From SOIA01 sp964348015 (GTDB lineage: Bacteria; Acidobacteriota; Aminicenantia; Aminicenantales; Aminicenantaceae), in contig CAYGBC010000030.1 of assembly GCA_964348015.1 (NCBI GenBank), forward strand, positions 47,181 through 111,180: a stretch of 64,000 bases of DNA, read 5' to 3'. Positions 42,986 through 51,715 of this stretch are shown here, in pieces. The notes beneath the pieces were generated by a model. That model had not been told where the DNA came from and made no database searches. It saw only the letters and a list, made by a program, of their open reading frames with translations. Each line of letters opens with the position of its first letter. Positions within the stretch are counted from its first letter, which is position 1. The translations under genes were made by a program, and so were the position numbers.

Positions 42986-43891
42986 ATGAAAAAAACAGAA
43001 ATGAAGGACAGGATTCAGAGACTCAAAAAAGAGAAGAACGCTGTCATTCTCGTTCACAATTATCAAGTCGGAGATGTTCAGGACATCGGGGATTATATAG
43101 GAGATTCGCTCGGATTGAGCCAGCAGGCCGCTCGTGTGAAGGAAAATGTCATCGTCTTCTGTGGGGTTCACTTCATGGCAGAGACGGCTGCGATCCTGGC
43201 TCCAGAGAAAACAGTCCTCATGCCTGAGATCAAAGCGGGATGTCCGATGGCGGATATGATCACGGCAGAAGAGCTTCGTGAATGGAAACGGAAATACCCA
43301 GGAAGAAAGGTCGTCTGCTACGTCAATACCTCGGCGGCAGTCAAGGCCGAATGTGATGTTTGCTGCACATCTTCGAACGCCGTTAATGTTGTGAATTCCG
43401 TTGAGGGGAAGGAAATTCTTTTTGCTCCGGATAAGAATCTCGGGGCGTATGTGGCCCGCCAGACTCCTAAAAAGATCATTTCCTGGGATGGATACTGTTA
43501 TGTTCACAACTTCATTCACGTCAAGCATATCAAGAAAAAAAAGTCGCTCTATCCTGGGGCAGAAGTCTGGGTACACCCGGAATGCCGGCCGGAGGTCATT
43601 GATATCGCGGACAAAGTTCTGTCCACAGGGGGAATGGTGAAGGAGGCCCGCATGACTGACAAAAAAGACGTCATCATCGGGACTGAGACGGGAATCATCT
43701 ACCGGCTGAAAAAAGAGAATCCGACCAAGAATTTCTATCCTGCAAGAGACCAGTCTTTCTGTTCGAACATGAAGAAAACGGATTTAAAGAAAGTCTGGCG
43801 GTCTTTGGAGGATATGGTCCATAAAGTCGAAGTTCCTCCGGAAATAAGCCGGAGGGCAAGAGGAGCCATAGAGAAAATGGTCGCACTCTAA
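42986..43891 (+). CDS. nadA: Quinolinate synthase
   Basis: 301-residue [4Fe-4S] dehydratase that condenses iminoaspartate with dihydroxyacetone phosphate to quinolinate in NAD synthesis. The three cluster cysteines lie in FCGVHFMAET (about 78), DGYCYVHN (about 171) and QSFCSNMKK (about 257). Substrate blocks HNYQVGDVQD, MADMITAEEL and HPECRPEV are conserved. nadB and nadC are not nearby. Placement right after Fe-S biogenesis genes fits its oxygen-sensitive cluster. The Shine-Dalgarno sequence is weak. Confidence 0.96.
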   Translation: MKKTEMKDRIQRLKKEKNAVILVHNYQVGDVQDIGDYIGDSLGLSQQAARVKENVIVFCGVHFMAETAAILAPEKTVLMPEIKAGCPMADMITAEELREWKRKYPGRKVVCYVNTSAAVKAECDVCCTSSNAVNVVNSVEGKEILFAPDKNLGAYVARQTPKKIISWDGYCYVHNFIHVKHIKKKKSLYPGAEVWVHPECRPEVIDIADKVLSTGGMVKEARMTDKKDVIIGTETGIIYRLKKENPTKNFYPARDQSFCSNMKKTDLKKVWRSLEDMVHKVEVPPEISRRARGAIEKMVAL

Positions 43892-43902
43892 GGAGGAAAA
43901 AA

Positions 43903-44406
43903 ATGAAAGAAAAAAGCGAAGAAAATTTAAAAAATGCTTTTGCAGGCGAGAGCCAGGCACACATGAAGTATATGGCTTTTGCGGATAAGGCGGAAAAGGA
44001 GAATCTTCCGAATATCGCCCGGCTGTTTCGAGCCAATAGCTTTGCGGAACAGATTCATGCCACCAATCATCTCAGGACCCTGTCCGGTATCGGGAAGACC
44101 TCTGAAAACCTTAAGGAAGCGATCGAAGGCGAAACCTATGAGGTAGAACAAATGTACCCGTCTTTCATCAGCACGGCTCAAGAAGAGCAGGAGAAGGGGG
44201 CAGAAACAGCGAACCAATGGGCTTTGGAGGCCGAAAAGGTCCATGCAGGGCTTTACCAGAAAGCCAAAGCCGCCGTTGATAACGGACAGGACATGGAGTT
44301 TATGCCTCTCCATGTGTGTCAGGTGTGCGGATTCACAGTCGAGGGTGAAGCCCCGGAAAAATGTCCGGTGTGCGGCTCTCCGAAAGATAAATTCTCAAGA
44401 TTTTAA
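43903..44406 (+). CDS. Rubrerythrin
   Basis: 167-residue diiron peroxide reductase. N-terminal four-helix ferritin-like domain with ligand segments NAFAGESQAHMKY (about 11-23), FAEQIHATNH (about 46-56), and the EQEKGAETANQWALEAEKVHAGLY helix near 88-112. C-terminal rubredoxin-like site CQVCG...CPVCGSP (about 135-158). Detoxifies H2O2 with reductant from rubredoxin or NADH. Strong RBS AAGGAGG. The 12-bp gap from nadA suggests co-transcription; it would protect the Fe-S enzymes of this operon. Confidence 0.95.
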   Translation: MKEKSEENLKNAFAGESQAHMKYMAFADKAEKENLPNIARLFRANSFAEQIHATNHLRTLSGIGKTSENLKEAIEGETYEVEQMYPSFISTAQEEQEKGAETANQWALEAEKVHAGLYQKAKAAVDNGQDMEFMPLHVCQVCGFTVEGEAPEKCPVCGSPKDKFSRF

Positions 44407-44418
44407 AATAAGAAATGA

Positions 44419-44430
44419 GGGAACGTCCCC
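44419..44430. repeat. GGGA-ACG-TCCC(C) palindrome
   Basis: A 4-bp stem with a 3-nt centre in the 37-bp gap between rubrerythrin and the ferritin-like gene. Same sequence family as those at 4161 and 24911. Confidence 0.4.
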
Positions 44431-44443
44431 GTAAGAGACAAAG

Positions 44444-44953
44444 ATGAAATTAGATCCCAAACTTCAACCGTATGAGATCCTGGCTGTGGCCGTCCGTTCT
44501 GAGGTGGATGCGGCGGATTTCTATTCCCGACTGTTGGGGAGGATCAAGAATGCGCTTTTGAGACAGAAGCTCAAGTTCTTGATCTTCGAAGAAAAAAAAC
44601 ACCGCCAAATACTCGAAAGGCTTTTTTCGCAAAGATTCCCTGACAAAGACCTCAAACTCCCCAAAAAATCCTTCCTCCCTCCGATCAAAGCGGCACTGAA
44701 TGACAAAGCCTCTGTACTGGACCTCTTTAAAGCCGCGCTTCAGATTGAAAAAACCAGTGAGCAGTTCTATAAGGAAGCAGGCGAGAAGGCTGGGGAGGGG
44801 AGCAGCCAGAAGATATTGGCCTATTTAAGCCGGGTGGAGAGGAGTCATTATTTCATGGTCAAGTCAGAGATCGACCTTCTGGAGAAGTTTCCCGATTACT
44901 ATGATGTCGAAGCTTTTCATTTTGGTCATGACATGGTGCATCTCGGACCTTGA
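44444..44953 (+). CDS. Ferritin-like (rubrerythrin-fold) protein A
   Basis: 169 residues, ferritin-superfamily helices without a rubredoxin tail. Likely metal-binding segments are RSEVDAADFY (about 18-27), FEEKKHRQILE (about 49-59, an ExxH), LQIEKTSEQFY (about 99-109) and VERSHYFMVKSEI (about 125-137, a second ExxH). Unlike classic rubrerythrin the spacing between helices is short. A paralogue at 51051-51539 shares length and all four segments. Probably binds iron and handles peroxide or stores metal; not established. Last gene of the sulfur/redox row. Confidence 0.82.
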   Translation: MKLDPKLQPYEILAVAVRSEVDAADFYSRLLGRIKNALLRQKLKFLIFEEKKHRQILERLFSQRFPDKDLKLPKKSFLPPIKAALNDKASVLDLFKAALQIEKTSEQFYKEAGEKAGEGSSQKILAYLSRVERSHYFMVKSEIDLLEKFPDYYDVEAFHFGHDMVHLGP

Positions 44954-45048
44954 GCCCGAAATTCACGCCTCACTCTGAAAACGGTCAAACAGCCGGGACA
45001 CAAGACAGGGTCGACCTCTTCTTCTTTTCTATTTATTGAGGTTTTGTA

Positions 45049-45054
45049 TATAAT
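45049..45054 (+). promoter_or_regulatory. Possible -10 box before nrdJ
   Basis: TATAAT with a TG three bases upstream, but no recognisable -35 box. It would give a leader of about 155 nt containing the palindrome at 45140-45156. No cobalamin riboswitch or NrdR box was recognised in that leader. Confidence 0.3.
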
Positions 45055-45139
45055 CATAGAGCAGTCATAAATATCGAAGTCCCAAGGTACCACTTTTGAT
45101 GAACTGAAATCTCATTTTTTAGGAATCAGAGATTGCACC

Positions 45140-45156
45140 ATGGGGAACGACCCCAT
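45140..45156. repeat. ATGGGG-AACGA-CCCCAT palindrome in the nrdJ leader
   Basis: A perfect 6-bp stem with a 5-nt loop, 59 bp upstream of the nrdJ start codon. It matches the short G4/C4 palindrome family. It could fold in the leader RNA. Confidence 0.5.
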
Positions 45157-45214
45157 ACTATAAAGAGAAAAAGTGATCAGAAGACCGTCCCTTGAATAAG
45201 GAGGAAACGAAAAA

Positions 45215-47338
45215 GTGGCTCGCTTGCCGAAGAAAATCCGGAAGAGAGATAATTCTCTGGTTGGCTTTGACAAACAGAAAATAGAGAGAGCCATATTCCG
45301 GGCGGCTCTCGAAGCTCTCGCCGATGAAAAGAAGGCGGTTCATACTGCCTCCGTTTCCACAGAGAGAGTCCTGGAAAAGGTGAAGGCGGTTTTCAAAGAT
45401 AAGATCCCAACTGTTGAAGAGATCCAGGATATCGTGGAAGAGGTGTTGATGCAGGAAGGTTTCAGATCTGTAGCCCGAAGCTACATCCTCTACCGTGAGG
45501 AACACACAGACATTAGACAGGTCAAGGTCATTTATGGCGTCAGGGACGACCTGAAACTCCCTTTGAATACTCTTCTTGTCCTCAAAAAACGCTACCTGTT
45601 GAAGGATGACGAGAAGAACGTTATCGAGACACCCAGAGAGCTTTTCCGTCGAATTGCGGGAAGCGTCAGTGAAGGTGAAGCGAATTTCAAATCCAGGCGA
45701 AAAAAAGATGAGGTCGAAGAAAAATTTTTCCGGATGATGACCAGCTTTGAATTTATGCCCAATTCGCCCACGCTGATGAATGCCGGGACCTCACTCGGGC
45801 AGCTGTCTGCCTGTTTTGTGCTTCCGGTTGAAGATTCCATAGAAGGAATCTTCGGAGCTTTGAAGAATATGGCCAAGATCCATCAGACCGGCGGGGGAAC
45901 GGGTTTTGATTTTTCCCGGTTGAGGCCGAGGGGAGACCTGGTATCTTCCACGAAGGGGGAGGCTTCCGGCCCTGTTTCTTTCATGAGTATTTTTAACCAG
46001 GCTACCGGAGTCATTGTTCAGGGAGGCCGAAGACGTGGAGCCAACATGGGCATCCTGCGCTGTGACCATCCGGATGTCGTGGATTTTATCGAGGCCAAGA
46101 TAGAGGAGGGAGCGTTTTCCAATTTTAACCTTTCCGTGGGCGTTACTGATAAACTTATGGACGCTGTCAGACGCAACAGCAAGTTTGACCTGATCAATCC
46201 CCGGACAAAAAAGACAGTCAAATCCATCAAGGCGAGAGTCCTGTTTGACCTGATCGTCTACTCCACCTGGCGAACAGGAGACCCCGGGCTGATTTTTCTG
46301 GATGAGATCAACCGCCGGAATCCGACTCCTCGGCTCGGCCGGATAGAAGCGACGAATCCGTGTGGAGAAATTCCTCTCCTGCCCAACGAGAGCTGCAACC
46401 TGGCATCGGTCAATCTTTCCAAGTTTGTGAGGAACGGATCTATGGAATGGGACAGGCTGGAAGAGGCTATCGAGTGGGGTGTTCGCTTTTTGGATGATGT
46501 GATAGAAGTCAACTCCTATCCTCTTCCTCAGATTCGGGAAATGACCTTTGCCAACCGCAAGGTCGGCCTGGGTGTGATGGGCTTTGCAGATATGCTGATC
46601 AAGTTGGGGATTCCTTATACTGAAGAGGGTGCGGTCCGGATGGCGTTGAAGGTCATGAAGTTTGTTCGCGACGCCTCCCGGAAGGCTTCCCATGTTCTGG
46701 CTCGAGAGAGAGGCGTATTTCCCAATCATAAAGAGTCCATCTATCCGAAGAAGAACATGAGGATGCGCAATGCCACAGTGAACACAGTGGCTCCGACCGG
46801 AACCATTAGCATCATAGCGGGCTGTTCCAGCGGGATCGAGCCTCTATTCGCCCTCAGCTTTGTGCGCAACGTTCTCTCCGGGAGTAAACTGTATGAGGTG
46901 CACTCCCTTTTCGAACAGGAACTCCGGATGAGAAGTTTGTATTCGAAAGAGCTTCTGGCTGAGGTCGGAAAGGTGGGATCGATTCAGAATATCCAACAGC
47001 TCCCTGCAGATATTCGAAAAGTCTTTGTCACCGCCTTCGATGTTCCTCCTGAACACCATCTGCGCATTCAAGCCGCTTTTCAGAGATACACAGACAATTC
47101 TGTTTCCAAGACCATCAATTTGCCTTTTGACTCCACTGTGGAGGATGTGCGCAAGATTTATATGTTGGCCCATGAGCTCAAATGTAAAGGGATCACGATA
47201 TACCGTTACGACACAAAGAAGGACCAGGTGCTGACTTTTGATTCAAGGATCGGAGAAGAGCGGGAAGAACTTCTGGATTTTATCATGGCCGGCTCCGAAT
47301 ATGCGGGAGGATGCCATTCGGGGATGTGCCCGTTTTGA
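45215..47338 (+). CDS. nrdJ: Adenosylcobalamin-dependent (class II) ribonucleotide reductase
   Basis: 707 residues from GTG, with AGGAGG nine bases upstream. N-terminal ATP-cone (about 5-95) gives allosteric control of overall activity. The catalytic barrel has the first redox Cys in LSACFVLP (about 207), the radical Cys/Glu loop NPCGEIPLLPNESCNLAS (about 385-402) and the phosphate-binding APTGTISIIAGCSSGIEP (about 528-545). The extreme C terminus CHSGMCPF carries the redox-shuttle cysteines. No small subunit or activase is linked, consistent with class II, which works with or without oxygen but needs B12. Followed by nth after 14 bp. Confidence 0.95.
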   Translation: MARLPKKIRKRDNSLVGFDKQKIERAIFRAALEALADEKKAVHTASVSTERVLEKVKAVFKDKIPTVEEIQDIVEEVLMQEGFRSVARSYILYREEHTDIRQVKVIYGVRDDLKLPLNTLLVLKKRYLLKDDEKNVIETPRELFRRIAGSVSEGEANFKSRRKKDEVEEKFFRMMTSFEFMPNSPTLMNAGTSLGQLSACFVLPVEDSIEGIFGALKNMAKIHQTGGGTGFDFSRLRPRGDLVSSTKGEASGPVSFMSIFNQATGVIVQGGRRRGANMGILRCDHPDVVDFIEAKIEEGAFSNFNLSVGVTDKLMDAVRRNSKFDLINPRTKKTVKSIKARVLFDLIVYSTWRTGDPGLIFLDEINRRNPTPRLGRIEATNPCGEIPLLPNESCNLASVNLSKFVRNGSMEWDRLEEAIEWGVRFLDDVIEVNSYPLPQIREMTFANRKVGLGVMGFADMLIKLGIPYTEEGAVRMALKVMKFVRDASRKASHVLARERGVFPNHKESIYPKKNMRMRNATVNTVAPTGTISIIAGCSSGIEPLFALSFVRNVLSGSKLYEVHSLFEQELRMRSLYSKELLAEVGKVGSIQNIQQLPADIRKVFVTAFDVPPEHHLRIQAAFQRYTDNSVSKTINLPFDSTVEDVRKIYMLAHELKCKGITIYRYDTKKDQVLTFDSRIGEEREELLDFIMAGSEYAGGCHSGMCPF

Positions 47339-47352
47339 AACGAAACAGAGAG

Positions 47353-48030
47353 ATGAAAAGCGCCAAACAGAGAATCGGGGAAATCATTGATATTTTATAC
47401 ACAACGTATCCCCAAAGCCGGACCGCTCTGAGGTTTGAAACCCCTCATCAGATTCTTGTGGCCACCATTCTCTCTGCGCAGTGCACCGATGAAAGAGTCA
47501 ACCAGATCACTCCATCTCTGTTCCGAAAGTATCCGACTCCCCATGATTTTGCTGCGGCAGACCCAAAGGTCCTAGAAGAGGAAATTAAATCCACCGGATT
47601 TTTCAGGAATAAAACGAAGAGCATCATCGGAGCCTCCAAAAAGATCGTCGAGGATTTTAACGGAAGGGTCCCGGATAATATGGAAGACCTCCTGACTCTT
47701 CCGGGAGTGGCCAGGAAGACGGCTAATATCGTCCTCTCCAGCGGATTTAAAAAGGCGGAAGGCATTGCCGTGGATACTCATGTGAAACGTCTGTCTCAGA
47801 GACTGGGATTGAGCAAGGAAAATGTTCCCGATAAAATTGAGCAAGACCTGATGGCGATCGTCCCCAAAGAACACTGGATCGATTTCAATTATATGCTCGT
47901 CCTCCACGGCCGCCAAATCTGCGCATCCCGAAAGCCGCGCTGCCCGGAATGTCCGTTGAGGCGACTCTGCCCTTCAGGGAGCGAGTTTTATCCGGAGAGC
48001 GAGCTGCATGTTCATGAAAAAGTCAGATGA
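47353..48030 (+). CDS. nth: Endonuclease III
   Basis: 225-residue base-excision glycosylase/AP lyase for oxidised pyrimidines. The helix-hairpin-helix LPGVARKTANIVLS (about 116-129) carries the catalytic Lys, and the catalytic Asp is in AVDTHVKRLSQRLG (about 136-149). The [4Fe-4S] loop C-x6-C-x2-C-x5-C is complete (CASRKPRCPECPLRRLC near 193-209). The ATG at 47353 is preferred over the longer reading from 47311, which overlaps nrdJ. Overlaps amrS by ATGA. Confidence 0.96.
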   Translation: MKSAKQRIGEIIDILYTTYPQSRTALRFETPHQILVATILSAQCTDERVNQITPSLFRKYPTPHDFAAADPKVLEEEIKSTGFFRNKTKSIIGASKKIVEDFNGRVPDNMEDLLTLPGVARKTANIVLSSGFKKAEGIAVDTHVKRLSQRLGLSKENVPDKIEQDLMAIVPKEHWIDFNYMLVLHGRQICASRKPRCPECPLRRLCPSGSEFYPESELHVHEKVR

Positions 48031-49058
48031 TCAAAGAAGCCATGCTCTACCGCACTCTTTCGGGGGAGAAGGTCTCCTGTTTTCTCTGTGCTCATCTGTG
48101 TCAGATCGTGGACTCCAAATATGGATTTTGCGGTGTCCGGCAGAATAAAGAGGGAAAACTTTACACGCATGTTTATGGAGAAGTGATCGCGGCTCATGTC
48201 GATCCGATTGAAAAAAAACCTCTCTATCATTTTTTGCCAGGAACAACATCCTTCTCCATCGCGACCATCGGATGCAATTTCCGCTGCCCGTTCTGCCAGA
48301 ACTGGTCAATCTCTCAATCCGACAAAAGGAAAGATAGCGGAATCTCCGGTCACACGCTGCTCCCTGAGGATGTGATCTCCGCAGCCGAGAAACACGGCTG
48401 CCGCAGTGTTTCTTACACGTATACGGAGCCTACGATTTTCTACGAGTATGCGTACGACACGGCTCGGCTCGCCGCACAAAAGGGTCTGGCCAACATCTTC
48501 GTGACGAACGGCTACATGACCGCTGAAGCCCTGGAAACATTTCACCCCCATTTGAATGCCTGCAATGTGGATTTGAAATCTTTCCGCGAGGAGTTTTATA
48601 AGGAGATGTGTCAAGGGCATCTTCAGCCTGTCCTGGATTCAATCCGCCAGATGAAAAAGATGAACATCTGGGTGGAAGTCACCACGCTCGTTGTCCCCGG
48701 CCAGAATGACAGTATCGAAGAACTTCGGAGCATGGCCCGATTCATTGCCGAGACAGACCCGGATATTCCCTGGCATCTCAGCCGGTTTCATCCCGATTAT
48801 CAATTCACCGATGCTCCGGCGACTCCCGTCGAAGTCCTGCATAAAGCGCGTTCTATCGGTGAAGAAGAAGGGCTTCGCTATGTGTACATCGGGAATGTCT
48901 ACGGGGAGTCGGAAAGCACCCGATGCCCGTCTTGTGGAAAAATCCTCATCCGGAGAGATGGATTCCATGTTACGGATAACAAAGTGAAGGATTCTGCATG
49001 TTCCTTCTGCGGAAACACAATTGGCGGACGTTTCGAGTGGAACTTAAGGCCAGAATAG
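48027..49058 (+). CDS. amrS: AmmeMemoRadiSam-system radical SAM enzyme
   Basis: 343-residue radical SAM protein with the cluster motif CNFRCPFCQ (about 83-91). N-terminal CFLCAHLCQ (about 18-26) and CGVR are family-specific, as is a C-terminal zinc-ribbon-like CPSCG...CSFCG (about 296-333). The name comes from genomic association with AMMECR1 and Memo domains, which are not in this window. The reaction is still not firmly defined. Translationally coupled to nth. Confidence 0.92.
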   Translation: MIKEAMLYRTLSGEKVSCFLCAHLCQIVDSKYGFCGVRQNKEGKLYTHVYGEVIAAHVDPIEKKPLYHFLPGTTSFSIATIGCNFRCPFCQNWSISQSDKRKDSGISGHTLLPEDVISAAEKHGCRSVSYTYTEPTIFYEYAYDTARLAAQKGLANIFVTNGYMTAEALETFHPHLNACNVDLKSFREEFYKEMCQGHLQPVLDSIRQMKKMNIWVEVTTLVVPGQNDSIEELRSMARFIAETDPDIPWHLSRFHPDYQFTDAPATPVEVLHKARSIGEEEGLRYVYIGNVYGESESTRCPSCGKILIRRDGFHVTDNKVKDSACSFCGNTIGGRFEWNLRPE

Positions 49059-49148
49059 AACATCCGGGATGTCCGGAGGGATAGAATGAGAGGTTGCGCA
49101 CCGGTCCTAGACCTTGATCAGTTAACAGCGGCGGCCAGAACATTGAGA

Positions 49149-49154
49149 TATAAT
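49149..49154 (+). promoter_or_regulatory. Possible -10 box before the archease gene
   Basis: TATAAT 41 bp before the archease ATG, in a 137-bp gap after amrS. There is no clear -35 box. AGGAAGG precedes the start. Confidence 0.3.
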
Positions 49155-49195
49155 CTGATGAATAGAACGCGTGAAGACACAGAGGAAGGTTAGGG

Positions 49196-49618
49196 ATGGA
49201 AAGATACAGGTTTCTTGAACACACCGCCGATGCCAAATTCCAGGCTTTTGGAGAGACGCTCGAAGAGGCTTTTGGCAATGCGGCTCTGGCCACAGCGTTT
49301 TTGATGTGGGACTGGCAGAAAATTCGTCCCGAAGTAGAGCATGAAGTTGAAGTGAAAGGGAAAGACCTCAAGCAGTTGCTTTCCAACTTTCTTGAGGAGA
49401 TCATCTATCTGCTGGATTCAAGATCGTTCCTGTTGAACTCTCCGGATCACATCAAGATCGATAAAGCCGAAAGTGTGTACAGATTGAAGGCTCTCTTCCG
49501 AGGGGATAATTACTCTGAAAGATACAAAATCTATGGAGATGTGAAAGCCATAACCTACAATGAAATGGAGATCAAAAGCAATGACCATTTCATGATTCAG
49601 GTCGTGGTCGATGTTTGA
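49196..49618 (+). CDS. Archease
   Basis: 140-residue activator of RtcB RNA ligase: it promotes RtcB guanylylation and multiple turnover. The N-terminal block YRFLEHTADAKFQAFG carries the metal-binding Asp and His residues, and the C-terminal KAITYNEMEI and IQVVVDV strands are typical. The gene lies 9 bp before rtcB, the standard pairing, so together they form an RNA repair/ligation pair. Confidence 0.95.
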   Translation: MERYRFLEHTADAKFQAFGETLEEAFGNAALATAFLMWDWQKIRPEVEHEVEVKGKDLKQLLSNFLEEIIYLLDSRSFLLNSPDHIKIDKAESVYRLKALFRGDNYSERYKIYGDVKAITYNEMEIKSNDHFMIQVVVDV

Positions 49619-49627
49619 GGTGTCCGA

Positions 49628-51049
49628 ATGAACTTAAAAAGGATTAATGATTACACCTGGGAAATCTCCAAATCCGGGGACATGAGGGTCCCCACAGTGA
49701 TCTACACATCTTCGAAGCTTCTCGAAGGTGTGAAGCGCGATCGAACTCTTCAGCAGGCCCGAAATGTGGCCTGCCTGCCAGGGATCCTGAAAACGGCTTA
49801 TGTGATGCCCGACGCTCATCAGGGGTACGGTTTTCCGATCGGGGGAGTGGCCGCTTTTGACCTGGAAAAAGGGATCATCTCTCCTGGAGGAGTCGGCTAT
49901 GATATCAACTGCGGAGTACGGCTGCTGAAGACAGACTACACGGAAGAAGATATCCATGAAAAAAGAAAGCCGCTTTTGGCCGAGATTTTCAAGGAGGTTC
50001 CGGCCGGTGTGGGCAAAGGAGGAATCACCCGTTTGAACCGGAATGTTCTGTTGGAGGTCTGTGTCAAAGGCGCGGAATGGGCCGTGGAAAACGGATATGG
50101 CAGGGATGAGGATTTGAAGCGCACAGAAGAGAACGGGAGGATGAGGGAAGCGGACCCCGGCCATCTCTCTCCGCGTGCCATAGAGCGCGGGATCCCCCAG
50201 TTAGGGACATTGGGAGCCGGAAATCATTTTCTCGAGATCCAGAAAGTCATCGAGATCTTTGATCAGGATGTGGCGAAGGTGTTCGGGATCCGTTCAACAG
50301 GCCAGATCTTGGTGATGATCCACTGCGGAAGTCGGGGGCTGGGTCATCAGGTGGCCTCTGATTTTATCCGGTTGATGGAGAATAAGATCGGCAGCCGGGG
50401 ATTGCCTGATAGAGAGCTGATCAATGCACCCGTCCGTTCTTCACTGGGTCAGCAGTACTATAAATCCATGAGCGCGGCGGTCAATTATGCTTTTGCCAAC
50501 CGCCAGATGATCGCCCATTGGGTGCGGAATGTTTTTAAGAAAGTCATCGGAAGTGCGGAAGGGATGGACCAGGTCTATGATGTCTGTCACAACGTGGCGA
50601 AGATCGAGAAGCACAGCATTGATGGCCGGCCCAAAGATGTGTGTGTGCACCGGAAAGGGGCCACACGAAGTTTTGGCCCCGGCCGGGAAGAGATTCCCGA
50701 AGTCTACCGTTCCGTGGGGCAGCCGATCATCATTCCCGGAAGCATGGGAACGGCTTCTTACATCCTCGTCGGGACGCGAGAAGCCGAACAGTTGAGTTTT
50801 GGTTCAACGGCCCACGGTGCGGGAAGGGTGATGTCCAGGCACGAAGCGATCCGCCGTTTCAGGGGAGAAAAGATCAAGCAGGATTTGGAGAGCCGGGGGA
50901 TCGAGCTCCAATCCACAAGCTGGAAAGGAGTGGCGGAAGAGGCTTCTCAGGCCTACAAGGATGTGGATGAGGTCGTCAATGTTTCCCACAAGGTGGGCAT
51001 CGGGAAGCTCGTCGCCAAAGTTGTCCCTGTCGGCGTGATGAAGGGCTGA
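49628..51049 (+). CDS. rtcB: RtcB RNA-splicing/repair ligase
   Basis: 473 residues; ligates 2',3'-cyclic phosphate or 3'-phosphate RNA ends to 5'-OH ends through GMP. Mn-binding residues appear in GVGYDINCGVRLL (Cys about 98), ETSxxH-region LGAGNHFLEI (about 196-205) and MIHCGSRGLGHQV (about 220-232). The guanylylated His is in STAHGAGRVMSR (about 395-406). No Rtc regulator (rtcR) or rtcA is linked. It converges on a ferritin-like gene with one base between stop codons, so the two 3' ends must overlap. Confidence 0.95.
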   Translation: MNLKRINDYTWEISKSGDMRVPTVIYTSSKLLEGVKRDRTLQQARNVACLPGILKTAYVMPDAHQGYGFPIGGVAAFDLEKGIISPGGVGYDINCGVRLLKTDYTEEDIHEKRKPLLAEIFKEVPAGVGKGGITRLNRNVLLEVCVKGAEWAVENGYGRDEDLKRTEENGRMREADPGHLSPRAIERGIPQLGTLGAGNHFLEIQKVIEIFDQDVAKVFGIRSTGQILVMIHCGSRGLGHQVASDFIRLMENKIGSRGLPDRELINAPVRSSLGQQYYKSMSAAVNYAFANRQMIAHWVRNVFKKVIGSAEGMDQVYDVCHNVAKIEKHSIDGRPKDVCVHRKGATRSFGPGREEIPEVYRSVGQPIIIPGSMGTASYILVGTREAEQLSFGSTAHGAGRVMSRHEAIRRFRGEKIKQDLESRGIELQSTSWKGVAEEASQAYKDVDEVVNVSHKVGIGKLVAKVVPVGVMKG

Positions 51050-51050
51050 T

Positions 51051-51539
51051 CTATGTGATGACCTTGTCGATCTCTTTTTCCGCGTAATCCTCGAAATCCT
51101 GAGCCAGCGCGTATTCACTCTTGAGCATCACGTAATGGCTGTGTTCGACCGTGCTCAGGTACTCGAGGACCTTTTTCTGAGCCTCGTCCATCCTTTTGGC
51201 TAACTCGGCGTAAAAATTCTCAGCAGATTTCTCCGACTCCATCGCCTGGAACATGATATCGGCTAGAGAAGAGGAGGCGCTGATGTCGATCGCGGGAAGC
51301 AGATCTTCGTCCACTTTATCCGGGAGCTGGATTTCCTCGTCCGGATGCTGTGCCGCATAAAGCTTTTCAAGGATTTCACGGTGTTTGTTTTCTTCGAAAG
51401 CCAACCACTGGAATTTTTCCTTGAGCAGGGGATTGGACAGCCTGCGGCCTATGTCCGAGTAGGTTTGATTCGCGTCTATCTCTGCTTTGACCGCCATGGC
51501 CAAAAGTTCCTTGGACGGGGCTGAGGATACATCTAACAT
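51051..51539 (-). CDS. Ferritin-like (rubrerythrin-fold) protein B
   Basis: 162 residues, paralogous to the protein at 44444. Matching segments: KAEIDANQTYSDIGRRL (about 18-34), FEENKHREILEKLY (about 49-62, ExxH), MESEKSAENFYAEL (about 99-112) and VEHSHYVMLKSEY (about 127-139, ExxH). The start is ATG 51539 with GGAG a few bases upstream. It stands alone on the minus strand, convergent with rtcB. Role in iron or peroxide handling is inferred from fold only. Confidence 0.82.
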   Translation of the reverse strand: MLDVSSAPSKELLAMAVKAEIDANQTYSDIGRRLSNPLLKEKFQWLAFEENKHREILEKLYAAQHPDEEIQLPDKVDEDLLPAIDISASSSLADIMFQAMESEKSAENFYAELAKRMDEAQKKVLEYLSTVEHSHYVMLKSEYALAQDFEDYAEKEIDKVIT

Positions 51540-51715
51540 TTTTTATCTCCTTGCGGTGAATGATTTCGGTGTCAATCCACTCACGCCGTTTTTTTAAGCG
51601 CTTTAAAAGTCTTCGGCTTTTTCTGGACATTCTATTGTAATAGGGATGAGCAGAAATGAAAAGAGGAAAGTGGAAGCATCTTCGCTTCTTTTATGATATG
51701 CTGTTTTTGGAAAAT

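Noticed and set aside
44954..45214. Cobalamin riboswitch before the B12-dependent ribonucleotide reductase.
   Set aside because: The leader shows no B12-box-like sequence or matching multi-stem layout; only a short palindrome is visible.
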